A stretch of DNA of 9,104 bases from Candidatus Saccharibacteria bacterium UBA2834 (GTDB taxonomy: Bacteria; Patescibacteriota; Saccharimonadia; Saccharimonadales; Saccharimonadaceae): positions 7,961 through 17,064 of the forward strand of contig DEGE01000030.1 of assembly GCA_002351365.1 (NCBI GenBank), read 5' to 3'. The position numbers and the translations under genes were made by a program. Below, in pieces: positions 6,087-9,104 of this stretch (positions within the stretch are counted from its first letter, which is position 1; each line of letters begins with the position of its first letter). The notes under the pieces are model-generated. The model was not told the origin of the DNA and searched no databases. It saw nothing but the letters and a program-made list of their open reading frames with translations.

Positions 6087-6665
6087 ATGATAGCTCATCT
6101 CCAAGGCACTATTGCCGAAAAATTTGCTAATTCCGTGATTATTGATGTGCATGGTGTTGGCTACGAAGTCGCCCTAACGGCGCCAGACTTTGACAAACTT
6201 TATCTCAATGACGAAGTCAAACTCTATACATACCATCACGTCCGCGAACAGTCCGAGGAATTGTTTGGTTTCACTTCACTCGAAGGTAAGAAAATCTTCG
6301 AATTACTAATTACAGTTCAGGGCATTGGGCCAAAAAATGCCATGTCCGTGTTGTCGCTGGCTAGCTATGAAGAAGTGCGCAATGCTATCGCGAATGCCGA
6401 TGCCGCTTATCTAACTAAGGCAAACGGGGTGGGGAAGAAAGCTGCTGAGCGCATTATTGTTGATTTGCGCGAGAAAGTCGGTCTACCGACGTATTATGGT
6501 CGTAAATCCGATCCAGAAACCCAAACTATCGCCGCCAATGATGAGGCACTAGAGGCCCTAATGGCGCTCGGTTTCCAGCTCGCGGATGCCACGAAGGCCC
6601 TCGAGGGCGTCGATCAATCTCTATCTGTTGAAGAGCGCATCCGCGAGGCCCTCAAAAAGCGCTAA
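6087..6665 (+). CDS. ruvA: Holliday junction branch migration protein RuvA
   Basis: At 192 residues it has normal length. RuvA tetramers bind the Holliday junction and load the RuvB motor. Domain I, an OB fold, starts MIAHLQGTI and contains VHGVGYEV (21-28) and ELFGF (58-62). Domain II has two helix-hairpin-helix motifs, VQGIGPKNAMSVL (77-89) and NGVGKKAAERIIVDL (113-127). Domain III (about 152-192) has the NDEALEALMALGF helix that contacts RuvB. In the acidic pin the usual Glu-Asp of E. coli appears as Glu-Gln (E54 Q55). ruvB is not next to it; a small-ORF unit follows. The ATG at 6087 is fixed by the -10 box 6 nt upstream and by the conserved N-terminus. Confidence 0.96.
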   Translation: MIAHLQGTIAEKFANSVIIDVHGVGYEVALTAPDFDKLYLNDEVKLYTYHHVREQSEELFGFTSLEGKKIFELLITVQGIGPKNAMSVLSLASYEEVRNAIANADAAYLTKANGVGKKAAERIIVDLREKVGLPTYYGRKSDPETQTIAANDEALEALMALGFQLADATKALEGVDQSLSVEERIREALKKR

Positions 6666-6678
6666 CGCTAATAGATTA

Positions 6679-6707
6679 TTGACATAAAAGCAAGGTTTTG
6701 ATAAAAT
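6679..6707 (+). promoter_or_regulatory. Consensus promoter of the small-ORF unit
   Basis: TTGACA (6679-6684), 17 nt, TAAAAT (6702-6707), with a TGA just before the -10. The start would be near 6714, exactly where a long helix of the leader begins. It is as strong as the tRNA promoter. Confidence 0.85.
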
Positions 6708-6714
6708 ACTAGTC

Positions 6715-6769
6715 ATGCTCTTTCCGTACATCCTACGGTAATGGGGAAAAGGTCGTTTCTAAAGAGCAT
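6715..6769 (+). ncRNA. Folded 5' leader (closing 9-bp helix plus inner hairpin), possible cis-regulatory RNA
   Basis: ATGCTCTTT (6715-6723) pairs perfectly with AAAGAGCAT (6761-6769). Directly inside, CCGTA (6724-6728) pairs with TACGG (6734-6738) around loop CATCC. The remaining inner strand (6739-6760) is purine-rich, with GGGGAAAAGG. UUUCC (6721-6725) could instead pair with GGAAA (6745-6749), which would break both helices, so two exclusive folds can be drawn. A further 23 nt with a Shine-Dalgarno lead to the small ORF. I do not recognise a known riboswitch class. Confidence 0.55.
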
Positions 6770-6792
6770 ACATTAGTAAGCAGGAGAAAACC

Positions 6793-6864
6793 ATGAAAAA
6801 GCGTGGCCGTAAGGGGACGCTTAGAGTGGACACACTTCGTTGGAATGAATACATCGAGGTGTAA
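6793..6864 (+). CDS. 23-residue basic small protein or leader peptide
   Basis: ATG 6793 is preceded by AGGAGA (6782-6787) at 5 nt spacing, a good Shine-Dalgarno. The product begins MKKRGRKGTLRV, then DTLRWNEYIEV and TAA. It is strongly basic at the front and acidic at the end, with a single Trp. The TAA runs into an intrinsic terminator, so the transcript carries only this ORF behind a folded leader of about 79 nt. It could be a small structural or ribosome-associated protein, or the ORF could be incidental to a functional RNA. I recognise no family. The dedicated strong promoter, SD and terminator make a real translated gene likely. Confidence 0.6.
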   Translation: MKKRGRKGTLRVDTLRWNEYIEV

Positions 6865-6896
6865 AAAAATACCCCCGTTAATGGGGGTATTTTTTT
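6863..6896. terminator. Bidirectional terminator between the small ORF and the DsbA-like gene
   Basis: A7, TACCCCC (6870-6876), loop GTTAAT, GGGGGTA (6883-6889), T7. It overlaps the TAA of the small ORF and ends 6 nt from the convergent gene's stop. The stem is identical to that at 947-964; only the loop differs. Confidence 0.92.
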
Positions 6897-6902
6897 GTGG
6901 AT

Positions 6903-7616
6903 TTATTTATTCTTTGTGGCGGCGAGTTTTTCTTTGATTTTTGCCTCGATATTGTTATAGAAATCGTCAAGGGAGTCGTTTGCGCCAATTGAGACATAAT
7001 CGCCATTCACATAGAAAGATGGCGTTGCCGCGACCTTGTTGAGCTCTTTGCCGATATTAATATCCCAATTAATCTTTTTTTCGAGCGTTTCATCGGTTGC
7101 CATTACGGATTTAAATGTTTCAACATCGCCATCTGGTGCGGCATTCTTGAATAAATCGATATAGACATTCGTGCGACTATCTCCAGTCTCGTAGTACCAA
7201 TCGGCTTGGTTCGTATAGAGTGTATCGGCCATCTCCCAGAAGTAGCCTTGTTTGCCGGCGGCTTCGGCTGCCGTAGCGGCTGAACGAGCATTTGGGTGGC
7301 CAGAAATTGGGTAATTGCGAAAGACGAAAGCGACCTCATCCTTATAATTGTCATACATCGTTTCTACCTTTGGCCAGAAAGATTTGCAGCCAGGACACTG
7401 AAAATCAGCATATTCTACTACGACGACCTCTGAATCGACTTTACCGCGCACATGTTCAGCGATACCGCCACTGTGTTCTGTATCGGTAATAATTTTTGCC
7501 GCGTCGTATTGACTATAATCGACAGAATTTTCCTTATTCTGCATCGTGCTATAGATAATCATGCCACCGAATGCGGCCAAGATTAAGATAATCACCCCAA
7601 TTGTAAACTTATTCAT
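6903..7616 (-). CDS. DsbA-like thiol-disulfide oxidoreductase, membrane-anchored
   Basis: The 237-residue product begins with MNKF and a hydrophobic helix at about 5-22 that serves as signal or anchor. The thioredoxin-fold domain follows (about 60-230): VVVVEYADFQCPGCKSFWP holds the CPGC active site (C74, C77), an inserted helical part covers about 105-190, and ATPSFYVNG (197-205) contains the cis-proline next to the active site. This is the Thioredoxin_4/DsbA-like family, which introduces or shuffles disulfides in exported proteins. Possible clients encoded nearby are the Cys-repeat surface protein, the SleB-like hydrolase and the two-helix protein (inference). No VKOR- or DsbB-like recycling partner is seen in the window. 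The start is fixed by a -10 box 6 nt upstream, shared in a palindrome with the divergent CBS gene; the end faces a bidirectional terminator. Confidence 0.92.
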   Translation of the reverse strand: MNKFTIGVIILILAAFGGMIIYSTMQNKENSVDYSQYDAAKIITDTEHSGGIAEHVRGKVDSEVVVVEYADFQCPGCKSFWPKVETMYDNYKDEVAFVFRNYPISGHPNARSAATAAEAAGKQGYFWEMADTLYTNQADWYYETGDSRTNVYIDLFKNAAPDGDVETFKSVMATDETLEKKINWDINIGKELNKVAATPSFYVNGDYVSIGANDSLDDFYNNIEAKIKEKLAATKNK

Positions 7617-7633
7617 GGTAAAATTTTAGCATG
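7614..7633. promoter_or_regulatory. Near-palindromic divergent promoter with both start codons inside
   Basis: The 20 bp read CATG-GTAAAATTTTAG-CATG; 18 of 20 positions are symmetric (only 7618/7629 differ). Plus-strand TAAAAT (7619-7624) and minus-strand TAAAAT (7628-7623) overlap by 2 bp. Each ends 6 nt before its ATG, so both transcripts would be leaderless and the two -10 boxes cannot be used at once. Confidence 0.75.
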
Positions 7634-8278
7634 AAGTCATTAATTCTAAAACTGATGACTAGATTCGTCCACTGGTTGGATCCGAAGCTCGAACGTTTTC
7701 GTGGCCCCAAGAAAAAGCCGGAGCCATACACTCCAAAAAATGAAAAAGAACTTGTTGGCGTTTTACAGCGTACGCCAGAGACTGTTTTGAGCGCCGTGCA
7801 GCGAGTCGCTATTGCTAGTGCCATGTCATATCAAAATATTCCAGTCTCAAAAATCATGGAAAAAGCTGAACACGTCGTTTCGCTACACGAAGACGATATT
7901 TTGGGCGCGCTCACGCTCGACCGCCTCTTCAAGACCGGCTTAACCATCTTCCCGGTTTTTGATCAATCTGAACAGATTTGCGGTATTTTGCGAGTTGAGC
8001 AGATTGACGCATTGAAGGTCGCAGAGACTGAAACAAAGATTTCCGAATGTATGGATCGTGATTTTTGCTATGTGCGGGCGGATTATTCGCTTGATATGCT
8101 TTTGGCAACCTTCTTGCGCACCAATAATAATTTCTGCATCGTCATCAATCATAATGGCGAAATCGTTGGCTATGTCACGCTCGGCATGTTTATCCTGCAA
8201 TTCTTCGGTGAAGGGGTGTACGACAATTTTGAGCTCGATGAGGATAGAGCTGCCGTCGCGCGACGCAGTCAAAAATAG
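7631..8278 (+). CDS. Paired CBS-domain protein, CorC/CNNM-like regulatory part
   Basis: The 215-residue protein has an N-terminal basic/hydrophobic segment (about 1-30) and then two CBS domains, about 70-128 (IPVSKIMEKAEHVVSLHEDD...FPVFDQSEQICGILR, read with gaps) and about 133-192 (ISECMDRDFCYVRAD...CIVINHNGEIVGYVT). CBS pairs bind adenosine nucleotides and tune a partner. Spacing and the opening 'V..IM' motif resemble the CBS part of CorC/HlyC/CNNM proteins, but the membrane DUF21 domain and a C-terminal CorC_HlyC domain are absent; the basic N-terminus may bring it to the membrane or to a partner. The last 20 residues are acidic then basic. ATG 7631 is preferred because of the -10 box 6 nt upstream. 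It shares its promoter palindrome with the DsbA-like gene and ends in TAG, the only TAG stop among genes here. Confidence 0.85.
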   Translation: MKSLILKLMTRFVHWLDPKLERFRGPKKKPEPYTPKNEKELVGVLQRTPETVLSAVQRVAIASAMSYQNIPVSKIMEKAEHVVSLHEDDILGALTLDRLFKTGLTIFPVFDQSEQICGILRVEQIDALKVAETETKISECMDRDFCYVRADYSLDMLLATFLRTNNNFCIVINHNGEIVGYVTLGMFILQFFGEGVYDNFELDEDRAAVARRSQK

Positions 8279-8288
8279 TTTTCGCTTG

Positions 8289-8297
8289 TGCTAAAAT
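8289..8297 (+). promoter_or_regulatory. Extended -10 of the transporter gene
   Basis: TGCTAAAAT lies 8 nt before ATG 8306 and directly behind the CBS gene. It is the same extended -10 as that of the minus-strand redox operon. No clear -35 is visible, and read-through from the CBS gene is also possible. Confidence 0.6.
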
Positions 8298-8305
8298 AAG
8301 CATAT

Positions 8306-9104
8306 ATGTGGTTAATATTTCCACTTTTTGGTACTGTCTTTTATAACATTGGTGGGTACATTCAAAATTACCTCACCGATAATGCTATACCCAAAAAACG
8401 CGCCGGTTCATATATCTTAATCAGGATTTTCTGCCATATTGCTGCTTTAGTTTTATTGTTGGCTGTTTTTGGTCGAGCAGTTTTTATGATGCCCATCATG
8501 AATGCCTTGGGTATGATGGCAGCCGGCGCAATTAATGTGATTTCGACCCTGTATTACTGCAAGGCGCTCCAAAAAGGCGACAATGCTGATATTTCGATTT
8601 TTGGCCAAGTTAGTCCACTAATTTCTGTCGGTCTTGGCATGTTGATTTTGCGGGAAAGTATTGCGCTAAATCAGTGGATTGGCTTCGTTTTTATTATGAT
8701 TGCAATCATGTACGTTATTATGGGGGGACGCCAGAAAGGCGGCAAAAAAATTGATCCAAAAGTCGCGCTCATCACTGTCGTAAGTAGCTTTTTCTCGGTT
8801 TTGTCGGATATTGTATATGCTAAATATCTCGTTGGCACAGCGGACTACACGCATTTTGCTCAAGCATTTTTCTTTTTCGAGTTAGGCTGTACTGTATTCA
8901 CGATTTTGATAGCGATTTTCTTTGAGTCATATCGTAAGGCTATTAAGCGCACTTTTATGACTGGTCCACACCATAAACATAACCTGGTCTATGCCTTGAC
9001 CGAAAATCTTACGTTCTTAATCGCTGAAATATTCTACAAATTAGGTTTATTGATGGCGCCGGTTAAATCCTTAGTGTCGGTAATTGGTCGCGTCGTGAGT
9101 TTAT
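8306..9104 (+). CDS. DMT-superfamily (EamA-like) transporter, 3' end outside the window
   Basis: The frame is open from ATG 8306 to the window end, 266 residues. It has alternating hydrophobic helices through most of its length. The first EamA repeat ends with the typical pattern 'ISIFGQVSPLISVGLGMLIL', then RES, QW, and 'IGFVFIMIAIMYV' (Pro and the RE-type loop in the conserved places). A basic cytoplasmic loop (GGRQKGGKKIDPK) follows, then the second repeat (about 149 onward), cut off after APVKSLVSVIGRVVSL. EamA proteins export or import small metabolites such as amino acids and nucleotide precursors; the substrate cannot be read here. The reading frame has no internal stop. It starts 27 nt after the CBS gene with a -10 box 8 nt before the ATG. 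Confidence 0.85.
   Translation, partial: MWLIFPLFGTVFYNIGGYIQNYLTDNAIPKKRAGSYILIRIFCHIAALVLLLAVFGRAVFMMPIMNALGMMAAGAINVISTLYYCKALQKGDNADISIFGQVSPLISVGLGMLILRESIALNQWIGFVFIMIAIMYVIMGGRQKGGKKIDPKVALITVVSSFFSVLSDIVYAKYLVGTADYTHFAQAFFFFELGCTVFTILIAIFFESYRKAIKRTFMTGPHHKHNLVYALTENLTFLIAEIFYKLGLLMAPVKSLVSVIGRVVSL

Noticed and set aside
6715..6769. Known riboswitch class (fluoride, preQ1, guanidine, ZTP) or SRP/6S RNA
   Set aside because: I compared remembered consensus motifs and found none that fits; it is kept only as an unassigned folded leader.
7940..8272. Antisense 110-codon frame opposite the CBS gene
   Set aside because: It lies wholly within a well-supported gene, has no promoter or SD, and its translation shows no recognisable pattern.
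8666..8863. Minus-strand 65-codon frame inside the transporter gene
   Set aside because: It is a shadow of the EamA frame, which is continuous and shows the family pattern.
1..9104. CRISPR array, insertion sequence, phage or integration site
   Set aside because: No regularly spaced direct repeats, transposase-like frame, terminal inverted repeats or tRNA-derived att duplication could be found by eye.

Overview
The window looks like a piece of a small-genome epibiotic bacterium of the Patescibacteria/CPR, most likely Candidatus Saccharibacteria (TM7). The arguments are: short genes packed tightly; most genes apparently leaderless, with a -10 box 6-8 nt before the ATG; a surface protein with lamin-tail domains followed by Cys-rich C..G...NP.T..C.K repeats and a C-terminal membrane anchor; and reduced or divergent forms of common enzymes. 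The phylum is an inference; no marker in the window settles it.

Layout. 1-204 is the end of an FtsB/DivIC-like division protein. 208-356 is a complete transcription unit for initiator tRNA-fMet: consensus promoter, tRNA with encoded CCA, terminator. 386-940 is a two-helix membrane protein of unknown function, facing a minus-strand operon across a bidirectional terminator. That operon (3278 down to 969) encodes a six-helix membrane protein, a small ATP-cone-like protein and an FAD/NAD(P) oxidoreductase that has lost one cysteine of the usual redox disulfide. Divergent from it is a 458-codon frame (3354-4727) for the lamin-tail surface protein, open except for three in-frame TGA codons. Then come ruvC (4737-5234), a membrane-anchored SleB-type cell-wall hydrolase (5334-6029) and ruvA (6087-6665), a Holliday-junction repair pair split by a wall enzyme. 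6679-6896 is a self-contained small unit: promoter, folded leader, 23-residue ORF, terminator. A DsbA-like thiol oxidoreductase (minus) and a CBS-domain protein (plus) start 14 bp apart from one near-palindromic promoter. A DMT/EamA transporter runs off the right end.

Themes. Several genes concern the cell envelope (FtsB-like, two-helix protein, six-helix protein, lamin-tail protein, SleB-like hydrolase, DsbA-like protein, transporter). The DsbA-like protein could form disulfides in the exported cysteine-bearing proteins encoded nearby. Gene expression has two styles: eight genes look leaderless, whereas the hydrolase and the 23-residue ORF have a clear promoter, a leader of about 60-80 nt and a strong Shine-Dalgarno.

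The most unusual points are: (1) three TGA codons in an otherwise intact frame, at positions where Trp fits, while no gene that ends in the window uses TGA as its stop; (2) an initiator tRNA with C33 instead of the nearly universal U33 and with a U29:A41 pair replacing one of the three G:C pairs; (3) systematic leaderless spacing; (4) a palindromic shared promoter with both start codons inside it; (5) the structured-leader/small-ORF unit. I saw no CRISPR array, insertion sequence, rRNA or integration site.
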